The notes: generated from the letters alone by a model not told the origin. 64,000 bases of DNA from Streptomyces sp. NBC_00442 (GCF_036014195.1 NZ_CP107918.1:3286001-3350000); one strand, 5' to 3'. Positions 15,974-24,304 are shown, counted from the stretch's first letter. A program made the numbers and translations.

Positions 15974-16558
15974 CTACTTCGCCAGTGCGGCGACCCCGGC
16001 CTGCGCGAACTTCTCGTCGAGGTCGCCGCTGGGCGCACCGGCCACGCCGACGCCCGCGACCGGAGCGCCCTTGGCCTGGACGGGCGCGCCGCCGGCGAGG
16101 AACAGCGTGCCCGGGATGTCCTTGAGGTTGGGGGTCTGGGCGAGCCGCCCGGCCAGGACGGAGGTGGGCGCGTTCCAGGAGACGGCGGTGTACGCCTTGC
16201 GCTCGGCCGACTCGGGCGACTGCGGGCCCGCACCGTCGCCGCGCAGCGTGACCAGGGTGTTGCCGTCACGGTCGACGACGGCGACGGACACCTTCTGGTG
16301 GTCCTTGCCGGCGGCGTCGAGCGCCGCCTGGGCGGCCTTGGTGGCGGCCGCGACGGTCAGGTGGGTGGAGGTGGTGAGGTTGCGGTCGCCCGCGTCGGCC
16401 TTGACGGCGCCCGCGGCCGGGGTGGCACGGGCGGCCGGGGTGGCCGCGTTGGCGGAGACGACGCCGAAGGTTCCGGCGGCGCCGATGGCGAGGGCGGTGA
16501 CGGAGAGGGCGAGCTTCTTGTTCTTCACGGTGAGGCCCTTCGTGGCGGTGAGGTTCAT
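15974..16558 (-). CDS. hbpS: Secreted haem-binding HbpS-like protein (GlcG/DUF336)
   Basis: A 194-residue exported protein. Residues 1 to about 38 are a signal sequence (KKLALSVTALAIGAAGTFGV, then SANAA). The mature part is a GlcG/HbpS domain with LTVAAATKAAQAALDAAGKD, KVSVAVVDRDGN, ESAERKAYTAVSW and LAGGAPVQ. In S. reticuli, HbpS is a haem-binding octamer that interacts with sensor kinase SenS and modulates it under redox stress. The divergent neighbour here is exactly a SenS/SenR-type pair, which supports the name. Regulation by SenR from the shared 236-bp gap is likely. Confidence 0.85.
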   Translation of the reverse strand: MNLTATKGLTVKNKKLALSVTALAIGAAGTFGVVSANAATPAARATPAAGAVKADAGDRNLTTSTHLTVAAATKAAQAALDAAGKDHQKVSVAVVDRDGNTLVTLRGDGAGPQSPESAERKAYTAVSWNAPTSVLAGRLAQTPNLKDIPGTLFLAGGAPVQAKGAPVAGVGVAGAPSGDLDEKFAQAGVAALAK

Positions 16559-16680
16559 GCTTCGATCCTCGCGGCGCGCGCGCCCCTTCCCCGTCGGCGA
16601 ACCGGCTGCCTCCGGGCGCCGGATCGGCCGACCCGCCTGTCAGCCGATCGGATGATGCGAGGGTGGGTACGCCGGGTGAC

Positions 16681-16760
16681 GATGGGGCGTACGCGCAGGT
16701 ACCGATGAGGTGTACGCGCAGGCGATGAGGCGTACGCGCAGGCGGTAGGTGTGGCAGGCG
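16681..16760. repeat. 20-bp direct repeats in the hbpS-senS promoter gap
   Basis: Three copies of GATGAGGCGTACGCGCAGGC (16681-16703, 16704-16723 and 16724-16743, the first with a three-base insertion) are followed by a decayed fourth copy. They end about 50 bp before the senS start. SenR is known in S. reticuli to bind imperfect repeats at its targets, so these may be operator units or simple slippage. Confidence 0.6.
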
Positions 16761-16794
16761 GTAGGCGGGACGGGACGGGACGGGAAGGAGGGCG

Positions 16795-18222
16795 ATGGTG
16801 GAGGACGGCGAGGCGCGCGCGGCGAGCGGCGGGCACGCGTCGGTGAGCGATGGACACGCCTCGGTGAGCGGCGGGCACGGGCTGGCGCGCGGCGCGGAAG
16901 ACCGCACGGCGGGCGGGCCGCGGCTCGGTGCGACGGGGCTTGGCGGTGACGACGCCGCCGGGACCGAGCGGTGGCTGCCCGTGGTGATGCACGCCGCGTT
17001 CTTCCTGCTCCTCGGCGCCTCGCTCGCGCGGTTCCTCATCCGCCACCCCGGCGAGCCCCGCACCCCCTGGATCATCGCGCTGTCCACCGCCCTGGCCCTG
17101 CTGTACGTGCTCGGCCCGGTGCTCGGCCCGGTGGTCGGCCCCGCGACCGGCTCGCGGCCCACCCCGAGGCGGCTGGCCTGGCTCGGCGGGGTCGTCGCCA
17201 CCTGGATGGTCCTGGTGGTGCTCGCGCCGAGTTTCGCGTGGTGTGCGGTGCCGCTGTTCTACACGGGCCTGCGCACGCTCCGGCCCCGGGCCGCCGTGGC
17301 GCTCGTCGTGGTCCTGACGGCGTTCGTCGTCACCGCTCAGGTCGAGCTGGCCGGCAACGGCACCGGCTTCGATCCGAACCTCGTGCTCGCGCCGCCCGCC
17401 GTCGCGGCGATCGCGACGGCCGTGTTCGTACAGATGCAACGCCAGGCGGACCGGCAGCGCGAACTGACGGCGCGGCAACGGGAGTTGATCGACGACCTGC
17501 TGCGCACCCGGCGTGAACTCGCCGCCACCGAGCGCCGCGAGGGCACGCTGGCCGAGCGGCAGCGGCTCTCCATGGAGATCCACGACAGCCTCGCCCAGGG
17601 CCTGTCCAGCCAGCGGATGCTGCTCCAGGCCGCCGACCGGATGTGGTCCGCCGACCCCGGCACGGCGCGCCGGCACGTCCGCACCGCCGAGTCCATCGCG
17701 GAACGCAACCTCGCCGAGGCGCGCCGTTTCGTCCACGATCTGGCCCCGGCCGACCTGGCTGCGGGCGGCGGCCTCGACGAGGCGCTGCGCACGCTGGCGG
17801 CACGGGAGTCCGCGGAGTCGGGAGGCATCGAGGTGCGCTGCCACATCGACGGGGCGCCCGTCGTGGCGCTGCCCGACCGCGTCGGCTCGGCGCTCCTGCG
17901 CATCGCCCAGGGCGCGCTCGCGAACGTACGGGAGCACGCGGGGGCCACGACCGCGGCGCTCACGCTCACCTATCTGGGCGACCAGGTGGTCCTGGACATC
18001 GCGGACGACGGCCGGGGTTTCGCGCCGGAGGCCGGCGCCGGGGCAGGTGTACGCGAGGGCGGCGTACGGGAGCGTGGCGTACGGGAGCGTGGCGTACGCG
18101 GTCATGGTCTTCCCGCGATGCGGGCGCGGGTCGGCCGGCTCGGGGGCAGCCTCACCGTGGAGTCGGCCCCCGGCGAAGGCACCGTCCTGTCCGCAGCGAT
18201 CCCCCTGGAGCCCCGGCCATGA
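16795..18222 (+). CDS. senS: Two-component sensor histidine kinase, SenS type
   Basis: A 475-residue HisKA_3-type (NarL-class) kinase. A low-complexity N-terminus is followed by about five transmembrane helices (about 60-205). The dimerisation/phosphoacceptor helix is LSMEIHDSLAQGLSSQRMLL with His263, and the HATPase domain has the G1 box DIADDGRGF. Between G1 and the G2 box (GHGLPAMRARV) is an unusual repeated insert, VREGGVRERGVRERGVRG. The start ATG 16795 follows GGAAGGAGG. The stop overlaps senR by four bases (ATGA). It pairs with the divergent hbpS as a redox/haem sensing system. Confidence 0.87.
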   Translation: MVEDGEARAASGGHASVSDGHASVSGGHGLARGAEDRTAGGPRLGATGLGGDDAAGTERWLPVVMHAAFFLLLGASLARFLIRHPGEPRTPWIIALSTALALLYVLGPVLGPVVGPATGSRPTPRRLAWLGGVVATWMVLVVLAPSFAWCAVPLFYTGLRTLRPRAAVALVVVLTAFVVTAQVELAGNGTGFDPNLVLAPPAVAAIATAVFVQMQRQADRQRELTARQRELIDDLLRTRRELAATERREGTLAERQRLSMEIHDSLAQGLSSQRMLLQAADRMWSADPGTARRHVRTAESIAERNLAEARRFVHDLAPADLAAGGGLDEALRTLAARESAESGGIEVRCHIDGAPVVALPDRVGSALLRIAQGALANVREHAGATTAALTLTYLGDQVVLDIADDGRGFAPEAGAGAGVREGGVRERGVRERGVRGHGLPAMRARVGRLGGSLTVESAPGEGTVLSAAIPLEPRP

Positions 18223-18875
18223 ACGACGACCGCGCCCGCCCCGCGCACCCCGCGCACCCCGTACGGATCCTGCTCTGCGACGACCACGCGGTGGTACGCG
18301 CGGGTCTGCTCGCGCTCATCGGCAGCGAACCGGACATCGAGGTGGCCGGGGAGGCGGGCAGTGGCGAGGAGGCGGTGGCCGCGGCGGCGAAGCTGAAGCC
18401 GGACGTGGTGCTGATGGACCTCCAGCTGGGGCCGGGCATCGACGGGGTGGAGGCGACGCGCCGCATCGCCACGACCGGGGTGCACGTGCTGGTCCTGACG
18501 ACCTACGACACGGACGCGGACATCACGCGGGCGATCGCCGCGGGGGCGACGGGGTACCTCCTGAAGGCGGAGCGGCCCGAGGAGCTGTTCGCCGCGATCC
18601 GGGCCGCGGCGCAGGGACGCACGACGCTGTCCGCGCCGGTCGCGGGCCGCGTCATGAACCAGCTGCGCGGCGCGTCCGGCCCCGCGCTGACTCCCCGCGA
18701 ACTCGACATCCTGGCGCAGCTCGCGGGGGGTCTCGGCAACCGGGACATCGCGCGGGCTCTGTTCATCAGCGAGGCGACGGTGAAGACGCATCTGGGGCGG
18801 ATCTACGAGAAGCTCGGCGTCGACACGCGGGCCGGCGCGGTAGCAGTAGCCACCGAACGCCGCCTCCTCACCTAG
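18219..18875 (+). CDS. senR: NarL-family response regulator, SenR type
   Basis: A 218-residue regulator with a receiver domain (about 14-130) and a LuxR-type helix-turn-helix (about 150-215). The phosphoacceptor Asp is D67 in DVVLMDLQL, with DD at 21-22 and the conserved Lys in YLLKAERPEE. The DNA-binding part reads LTPRELDILAQLAGG, then FISEATVKTHLGRIYEKLG. It overlaps senS by four bases, so the pair is translationally coupled. By analogy with S. reticuli it should control hbpS and catalase-peroxidase genes; the latter are not in this window. Confidence 0.9.
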   Translation: MNDDRARPAHPAHPVRILLCDDHAVVRAGLLALIGSEPDIEVAGEAGSGEEAVAAAAKLKPDVVLMDLQLGPGIDGVEATRRIATTGVHVLVLTTYDTDADITRAIAAGATGYLLKAERPEELFAAIRAAAQGRTTLSAPVAGRVMNQLRGASGPALTPRELDILAQLAGGLGNRDIARALFISEATVKTHLGRIYEKLGVDTRAGAVAVATERRLLT

Positions 18876-19251
18876 CCCGGCGCCGGGTGCCCTACAAGGG
18901 CGCGGGGCTGAGACATTGCGCGGCTCCGCCGCGGTAAGCGCGAGCCATCAGCGCCGGGTGCCCTACAAGGGGCACAGGGCTGTGACATTGCGCGGGCCCG
19001 CCGCGTAAGCGCGAGCCATCAGCGCCGGGTGCCCTACAAGGGGCACAGGGAACTGCGCGAGAAGCGGGCACGGTCCGCAGACGAAGACGGGTTTTGGGGG
19101 CGCGGGGAACTGCGCGAGAAGCGGGCACGGTCCGCAGACGAACCGGGGTTTTCAGGGACGCGGGGAACTGCGCAAAATCGTGGCGGTCCCCGCGCGCACA
19201 GGGGCCCGGGGGCGGGCGAGGCGGCCACATCCGGCATGACACCATCGACCC
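18876..19251. repeat. Gene-free stretch of dispersed repeats
   Basis: Three copies of a unit of about 70 bp beginning GCGCCGGGTGCCCTACAAGGG start at about 18880, 18952 and 19022; the first two also carry GCGCGAGCCATCA. The third runs into family-A units (GGGGCGCGGGGAACTGCGCGA with a tail GAAGCGGGCACGGTCCGCAG) at about 19039, 19097 and 19155. No coding potential is convincing. Confidence 0.8.
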
Positions 19252-19752
19252 GTGCTCGACATCGGCTACTCCCTATCCCGCCGCTTCCCCGACCCCACCC
19301 GCATCGACTACCGCACCGCAGACGTCTACACCCTGCGCCACGACCTGTTCTGCGGAGACGTCTACCTCGCCGACACCAAGGCGGACCGCGAGGTGTCCAC
19401 AGCCTGGGGATGGGTTCCGGTGCTCGACTTCGCGTGGGCGCTGTGCGACACCGTGGAACACCTCGACCGCGACCCCCTGGGCTCCCGCGCCGCCCGGCCC
19501 CAGTACGCCGAGATCGACTTCACCGAGTCCTCCGACCGGATGCTGTTCGAGCGCCGCTTCGGCTGGGTGGACGTGGAGGCGGACTGGATGCCCGGCGACG
19601 AGGAGCCCCTCACGTTCTCGTACGCCGAACTCCGGCGCGAGACAAGGGACTTCCTGCATGACCTGATCGCCGACCTGACCGACATGCACGAGGACCTCGG
19701 CGAGAACCCGGTCGTCTGGGACCTCCAGGCCCGCTTCCCCCGTATCGACTAG
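19252..19752 (+). CDS. Hypothetical protein, acidic, 166 residues
   Basis: I do not recognise this family with certainty. The protein is soluble and acidic, rich in Trp and Asp (WGWVPVLDFAWALCDTVEHL, RRFGWVDVEADWMPGDE), and closes with a helical EDLGENPVVWDLQARFPRID. There is no signal peptide or membrane segment. Codon use is strongly GC3-biased, as in its neighbours, so it looks like a genuine gene. It starts at GTG 19252 right after the repeat region and converges with the pentapeptide-repeat gene. No partner gene suggests its role. Confidence 0.7.
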   Translation: MLDIGYSLSRRFPDPTRIDYRTADVYTLRHDLFCGDVYLADTKADREVSTAWGWVPVLDFAWALCDTVEHLDRDPLGSRAARPQYAEIDFTESSDRMLFERRFGWVDVEADWMPGDEEPLTFSYAELRRETRDFLHDLIADLTDMHEDLGENPVVWDLQARFPRID

Positions 19753-19761
19753 CGGGAGCGG

Positions 19762-19800
19762 AGCACCAGCACCAGCACCAGCACCAGCACCAGCACCAGC
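19762..19800. repeat. Hexanucleotide microsatellite (CACCAG)n
   Basis: About six perfect copies of AGCACC lie between two convergent genes, outside both coding sequences. Confidence 0.95.
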
Positions 19801-19824
19801 GGCGCAACCCCCGCCCCCACTCCC

Positions 19825-20508
19825 TCACGCCTCCACCCGCACCCCCACCTGCGCCGCGAACGCCGGTGCGAGATCGAGTAGTTGGGACGGGCTGATGACC
19901 GCGCCGGCCAGCCGCTCCACCCCGCGCGCGATGTCGAGCAGCGTCGCGCCCCGCAGATCGACGTCCGTCATCCGCACGCCCGTGAAGTCGGCCCCGCGCA
20001 GCTCGCAGCCGCGGAACTCGACCCGGGTCAGCTTGGCGCCGCCGAAGTCGGGCTCGGAGAGCACGCAGCCGTCGAAGACGACGTCGCGCAGCCCGGCCTC
20101 GCGCAGGTTCAGGTAGTCGATCTTCCCGCCCTTGATCAGCACCCTTTCGAGCACCGCGCCGTGCAGCTGCACCCCGCCCATCCGGACGTCGCGCACCTCC
20201 ACGTCACGCAGGCTGGCCCGGGAGAGATCCGTACCCACGCCTCGGACGCCCGAGAGCACCGAGTCGATGAAGCGGGCCCCGGTCAGCCGTGTGTCGTCCA
20301 GGACGCAGCCGTAGACGCCGCAGTCGAGGAAACGCGCGCCGGTCGCCTGCTGGCGCGCCAGGTCGAGGTCCCTGAACTCCAGCCCGTCGTAGTCTCCCTC
20401 CGGCTCCAGCTCACCCGCGCCGAAGGGCGCAAGGGGCGGCAGCCGCACCTCCACCCTGCGGGCACCCGCCGTAGCCGCCGTCTTCTTCGCACTCCGTGCC
20501 GCTGCCAT
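19825..20508 (-). CDS. Pentapeptide-repeat protein
   Basis: About 227 residues. From residue about 55 to 200 the sequence follows the A(D/N)LxX pentapeptide pattern (for example TRLTGARFIDSVLSGVRG, TDLSRASLRDVEVRDVRM, AKLTRVEFRGCELRGADF), predicting a right-handed quadrilateral beta-helix. The N-terminus is short and basic (ARSAKKTAATAGARR). Some family members mimic DNA and protect gyrase, but nothing here proves that role. Starts at 20508, 20526 and 20583 are all possible; I chose 20508 because GGGG precedes it closely. Confidence 0.85.
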   Translation of the reverse strand: MAAARSAKKTAATAGARRVEVRLPPLAPFGAGELEPEGDYDGLEFRDLDLARQQATGARFLDCGVYGCVLDDTRLTGARFIDSVLSGVRGVGTDLSRASLRDVEVRDVRMGGVQLHGAVLERVLIKGGKIDYLNLREAGLRDVVFDGCVLSEPDFGGAKLTRVEFRGCELRGADFTGVRMTDVDLRGATLLDIARGVERLAGAVISPSQLLDLAPAFAAQVGVRVEA

Positions 20509-20595
20509 GTCCCCATGCTGGACCATGGCACTGACAATCACCCCTGCTCGCGGCCGGGGGAACCCCTCACTCCGGACATTCATGCTCCGGACATG

Positions 20596-21075
20596 TCACA
20601 TTCCGGGCGCGCCCAGCTTCCGCAGCCCCCCGTCCGTCAGCCGGTACACGGTCCACTCGTCCTGCGGCCGCGCGCCCAGTGATTCGTAGAAGGCGATCGT
20701 CGGGGCGTTCCAGTTCAGGACCGACCATTCGAGGCGCTCGTAGCCGCGGGACACGCAGATGCTGGCCAGTTCCGCCAGCAGGGCCTTGCCGTGGCCGCCG
20801 CCGCGGGCCTCGGGGCGTACGTACAGGTCTTCCAGGTAGATGCCGTGCACCCCGCGCCACGTCGAGAAGTTCAGGAACCAGACCGAGAAGCCCACCGCCT
20901 CGCCCGACTCGTCCTGCGCGATGTGCGCGAAGGCGGCCGGGTGCTCGCCGAACAGCGCCTCGCGGAGCTGGGCCTCGGTGGCGCGGGCCTCGTCGGGGCA
21001 CTTCTCGTATGCGGCGAGCTCGCCGATCATCCGGTGGATCACGGGGACGTCGTCAAGGGTGGCGTTGCGAATCAT
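20596..21075 (-). CDS. GNAT-family N-acetyltransferase (diamine/thialysine acetyltransferase type)
   Basis: A 159-residue GNAT enzyme with the full domain. MIRNATLDDVPVIHRMIGEL begins the fold. The acetyl-CoA pyrophosphate-binding motif is YVRPEARGGGHGKALL, preceded by GIYLEDL, and the C-terminal motif is WNAPTIAFYESLGA. The EKCPDEARATEAQL segment and overall layout resemble spermidine/spermine-like acetyltransferases, so a small amine is a plausible acceptor. The substrate is inference only. It lies 87 bp upstream of the pentapeptide-repeat gene on the same strand. Confidence 0.87.
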   Translation of the reverse strand: MIRNATLDDVPVIHRMIGELAAYEKCPDEARATEAQLREALFGEHPAAFAHIAQDESGEAVGFSVWFLNFSTWRGVHGIYLEDLYVRPEARGGGHGKALLAELASICVSRGYERLEWSVLNWNAPTIAFYESLGARPQDEWTVYRLTDGGLRKLGAPGM

Positions 21076-21135
21076 GCCCGCAGGGTAGGCAGCCGTTCAC
21101 GGGCCCGCCCGGCCGTTTCGCCCAGCGGACGACCC

Positions 21136-21240
21136 GGGCGGGGCGGCAGGGCGGGCAGGGAGCAGGGCGGGCGGAGCGGCGGGGCGGGCGGGGCGGCAGG
21201 GCGGGCAGGGAGCAGGGCGGGCGGAGCGGCGGGGCGGGGC
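21136..21240. repeat. Two direct copies of a 50-bp G-rich unit
   Basis: A 50-bp unit rich in GGGCGG and GGGCAGGG is repeated exactly twice in phase (the 40-bp core at 21141-21180 recurs at 21191-21230). It is one long G-run series on the plus strand, which could fold as G-quadruplexes. It sits upstream of the rhomboid-like gene. Confidence 0.85.
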
Positions 21241-21331
21241 GGGGCAGCGGCGGCGCCCGGCTCCACCGGAACACCCACCACCCGGATGTCGGTCCCGCCG
21301 CCCGCGCCGCCCCCGTGCGTGAATCGGGGGC

Positions 21332-22048
21332 ATGAGGCCCCTTCCCCCCGGTGTGCGACGGCCGGTGCGTGCCGTGCTGCGCTACATCCGCAGTGCGCCC
21401 GGCACCTACCTCTGGCTTGCGGCGCTGTTCGTGACCACGATCGCCATGCACCACATGTCGCCGGAATTCGAGGCGGACTTCCTGCGGCAGCGTTCCACCA
21501 ACATCCACGAGCTGTCGACCAACCCCCGCCGGGTCCTGATCGCGAGCGCGTTCTGGATCGACGGGGGCACCTGGATCTCGTACGCCGTGCTGTACAGCGT
21601 CTTCCACGCCCAGGCCGAGCGCTGGCTGGGCACCTGGCGCTGGCTGGTCGTCGCCTTCGGTACGCACGTGGCGGCCACCTTCATCAGCGAGGGCGCCCTG
21701 CTGTGGGCGGTCCGTCACGACTACGCGCCGGACACCGCCGTCAACACCCTTGACGTGGGCGTCAGTTACGCCCTCGCAGGAGTCGTGGCCGTCCTCACGT
21801 ACCGCATCGCGCCGCCCTACCGGTACCTCTACCTCCTGGTCGTCCTCGTCCTCTACGGCGCCCCGCTGCTCAGCGGCCGCACCTTCACCGACCTCGGGCA
21901 CTTCGCGTCCGTGCTCATCGGGCTCGCCTGCTATCCGCTGACCCTCGGGCAGGGCGGCGCGCCGTGGAACCCGGCCGACAGCGTGCGCGCGGCCGCCGGG
22001 TGGCTCAAGGAGCGGCGGGCCCGGCATGATCCACACGAGAGGCCCTAG
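21332..22048 (+). CDS. Rhomboid-like integral membrane protein
   Basis: A 238-residue membrane protein with about six hydrophobic segments (for example YLWLAALFVTTIAM, WLVVAFGTHVAATFIS, YALAGVVAVLTY, YLLVVLVLYGAPLL). It resembles the actinobacterial rhomboid-like family. The expected serine motif GxSG is replaced by LDVGVSYALAG, so protease activity is doubtful. The TAG stop at 22046-22048 is part of the CTAG target duplication of the adjacent insertion sequence, so the element landed on the stop codon without changing the protein. Confidence 0.78.
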   Translation: MRPLPPGVRRPVRAVLRYIRSAPGTYLWLAALFVTTIAMHHMSPEFEADFLRQRSTNIHELSTNPRRVLIASAFWIDGGTWISYAVLYSVFHAQAERWLGTWRWLVVAFGTHVAATFISEGALLWAVRHDYAPDTAVNTLDVGVSYALAGVVAVLTYRIAPPYRYLYLLVVLVLYGAPLLSGRTFTDLGHFASVLIGLACYPLTLGQGGAPWNPADSVRAAAGWLKERRARHDPHERP

Positions 22049-23430
22049 TAGTGCTTTGTTAGGTGGTGTCGTAGGGCTGCCAGGTGGGTTGTCGGCAGGT
22101 GGGGCATGTGCCGGTCCAGGTGGCGATGATGTGTTGAAGGAGGTCCAGGGCCTGGTAGAGGGTCAGGCCCTGGCAGGGGCTTTTGGGCTGGTCCGCTGTT
22201 CGGTCAGGAACAGGTGGGCGGCGGTGACGAGGGTGACGTGGCGGTGCCAGCCGGTGAACGAGCGGCCTTCGAAGTGGTCCAGGCCCAGGGCGGTCTTCAG
22301 TTCCCGGTAGTCGTGCTCGATCCGCCAGCGGGCTTTCGCCAGGCGAACGAGGTCTTTGGCGGGCATGCCGGCGGGCAGGTTCGAGATCCAGTACTTCACC
22401 GGCTCGCTCTCGCCCCCGGGCCACTGGGCGATCAGCCAGACCAATGGGATCGTTCCGTCGTCGGCGGGCTTGGGGCGGCGCCCGGCGAGCCTCACCCGCA
22501 GGAACACGAAGTGTGAACTCATCGCTGCCTTCGAGCCCTTGCGCCAGGACACGGTCCGGCCGCTGTCGCGGCCCGCGGTCAGGGCGTGCTCGCGAAGGGA
22601 GCACGGGCTGGTGCGGTAGCGGGGCAGCGGCCGAGGTCCCAGACCGCCGTAGGCCGGCTGGTGGGGTGCGGCCTGTTCGCCATGGGCGGTCATCTCGCCC
22701 TTGGCCTGCAGGACGTAGGCCAGGCCGCGGTCTTCCAGGCCGCGGCGGAAGTCGGCGTTGGCGCCGTAGCCGGTGTCCGCGACCAGCACAGCGGGCCGCA
22801 GACCGGTGGCGGCGAGTTCGTCGAGCATGTCCAGGGCGAGCTGCCACTTGGGCCGGTGGTGTTCGGCCTCGGGTATCCGGCAGGCCCGCCGGCGTGCCGC
22901 GGCCTCGGGCCCGTCCCAGGGGGCGGGAAGGAACAGCCGCCAGGACAACGGACACGAGGCGGTATCGGACGCGGCATGAACGCTGACGCCGATCTGGCAG
23001 TTGCCGACCTTGCCCAGAGTGCCGGAGTACTGCCGGGCCACCCCGGGCGAACAACGGCCGTCCTTGGGGAAACCGGTGTCGTCCACCACCCACACCTGCG
23101 GCCGCACCGACGCCACCGCCCGCCATGCCAGCCGGGACTGCACGTCCTGGACCGCCCACGTCGAGGACGTCATGAACTGCTGCAACTGCTGGTGATCGAC
23201 ACCGAGGCGTTCCGCCATCGGCTGCATCGACTTCCTGCGGCCGTCCAGCAGCAGCCCCCGCAGGTACAAGGCACCCTTCTCGCGCTGATCCCGCCGCACC
23301 AAGGGCGCGAACACCTCGGACGCGAACTCCTCCAGCCGCATCCGTACCGCCGCAAGCTCCCCAGCCCTCATACAGCCAGCGAACTACCAGAGCCCCGACA
23401 CGACAAGGACACCTAACAAAGCACTACTAG
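22045..23430. mobile_element. Complete IS701-type insertion sequence with CTAG target duplication
   Basis: The element proper spans 22049-23426 (1378 bp). Its terminal inverted repeats are a perfect 17 bp, TAGTGCTTTGTTAGGTG at 22049-22065 and its complement at 23410-23426. It is flanked by CTAG at 22045-22048 and 23427-23430, the four-base duplication usual for the IS701 family. One intact transposase gene fills it on the minus strand. Intact ends and reading frame suggest a recent, potentially active copy. Confidence 0.92.
22163..23371 (-). CDS. IS701-family transposase
   Basis: A 402-residue DDE transposase with an RNase-H-like fold. The first catalytic Asp is in VWVVDDTGFPKDG, the second in AVLVADTGYGANADF, and the Glu region is in WRIEHDYRELKTALGLDHFEGR (the Y-x2-K-x2-LGLDHFEGR type signature). 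The N-terminal helical domain includes REKGALYLRGLLLDGRRKS. The frame is uninterrupted and the gene lies wholly between the inverted repeats. Starts at GTG/ATG near 23371; an internal ATG at 23341 (MRLEEFASEVF) is possible. Confidence 0.93.
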   Translation of the reverse strand: MRAGELAAVRMRLEEFASEVFAPLVRRDQREKGALYLRGLLLDGRRKSMQPMAERLGVDHQQLQQFMTSSTWAVQDVQSRLAWRAVASVRPQVWVVDDTGFPKDGRCSPGVARQYSGTLGKVGNCQIGVSVHAASDTASCPLSWRLFLPAPWDGPEAAARRRACRIPEAEHHRPKWQLALDMLDELAATGLRPAVLVADTGYGANADFRRGLEDRGLAYVLQAKGEMTAHGEQAAPHQPAYGGLGPRPLPRYRTSPCSLREHALTAGRDSGRTVSWRKGSKAAMSSHFVFLRVRLAGRRPKPADDGTIPLVWLIAQWPGGESEPVKYWISNLPAGMPAKDLVRLAKARWRIEHDYRELKTALGLDHFEGRSFTGWHRHVTLVTAAHLFLTEQRTSPKAPARA

Positions 23431-23451
23431 GCCGTGTCCGCGAAGTCCCGT

Positions 23452-23544
23452 CCGGCCGGCGGGGTCTGCCCTGCGGGCGGACCCGGCCGGCGGGGTCTGC
23501 CCTGCGGGCGGACCCGGCCTGCGGGGTCTGCCCTGCGGGCGGAC
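23452..23544. repeat. Three 31-bp tandem repeats beside the insertion sequence
   Basis: Three units of CCGGCCGGCGGGGTCTGCCC with tail TGCGGGCGGAC occur at 23452-23482, 23483-23513 and 23514-23544. They follow the right end of the insertion sequence after the GCCGTGTCCGCG that would have continued the rhomboid-like gene's downstream sequence. Confidence 0.9.
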
Positions 23545-23566
23545 GACGCCACTTCGAGGACGCTCC

Positions 23567-24304
23567 CTAGGAGATCCCCGCGTCGGCGAGCACCTTCGTG
23601 AACGCGGCCGCGTCGAACATCGCCCGCCCGTCCCCGGCCGGCTTCTTGCCGTCGACGAGGACGGTCGGGCTGTTGTTGACGCCCGAGTCCTCGAACGCCG
23701 ACTCCGCCGCCTTCACGAAGTCCTTGTACGTGTTCTCGCGCACCGCCTTGTCGAAGGCGGCCCCCCGCAGACCCGGCACCCGGTCGGCGATCTTCAGGAG
23801 GTTGTCGGCGGTGAAGGCGTCGTCGGTCTCCTTCTCCGGCTGGCTGGCGAAGACGGCCGCGTGGAACTCGGGGAACTTGCCCCGCTCCACCGCGGCGCGC
23901 ATCGCGTTGGCGGCCCGCTTCGAGCCGTCGCCACCGAAGTTGGCGTCGAGGAACGAGGCGATCGTGTAGCGGATCTTGACCTTGCCGTCGGCTGCGAGCC
24001 GGGCGACCGCGCTCGCGCCGCCGGCCTCGAAGTGCTTGCAGAACGGGCAGCGCGGGTCCTCGTACACCGTCACGGTGTGGGGCGCGTTCGGATCGCCCAC
24101 GACGATTTCCGCACCCTCCGCCTTCGCCGGCAACTTGGCGAGCACGGCGGCGTCCGGTGAGGTCTTCACGACGAGCTCGGCCTGCGAGGACGTCCCGGAG
24201 CCGGACCCGGAGCCGGACCCCGACGAGCAGCCGGCCGCCGAGACACCGAGGGCCGTCGCCACCGCAAGCGCGACGGCGGCACGACGGAAACTGCGTACAC
24301 GCAT
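23567..24304 (-). CDS. DsbA-like thioredoxin-fold lipoprotein
   Basis: A 245-residue exported protein. Residues 1-26 form a lipoprotein signal with Cys26 in SAAGC, followed by a Ser/Gly linker. The thioredoxin fold contains the redox motif CPFC at residues 86-89 (YEDPRCPFCKHFE), with a long helical insert and the cis-Pro region NNSPTVLVDGK. It probably works as an extracytoplasmic thiol-disulphide oxidoreductase of the DSBA/Thioredoxin_4 class. ATG 24304 is chosen because the signal peptide begins there; AAGGG lies 12 bases upstream. It is divergent from the FAD oxidoreductase gene. Confidence 0.88.
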   Translation of the reverse strand: MRVRSFRRAAVALAVATALGVSAAGCSSGSGSGSGSGTSSQAELVVKTSPDAAVLAKLPAKAEGAEIVVGDPNAPHTVTVYEDPRCPFCKHFEAGGASAVARLAADGKVKIRYTIASFLDANFGGDGSKRAANAMRAAVERGKFPEFHAAVFASQPEKETDDAFTADNLLKIADRVPGLRGAAFDKAVRENTYKDFVKAAESAFEDSGVNNSPTVLVDGKKPAGDGRAMFDAAAFTKVLADAGIS

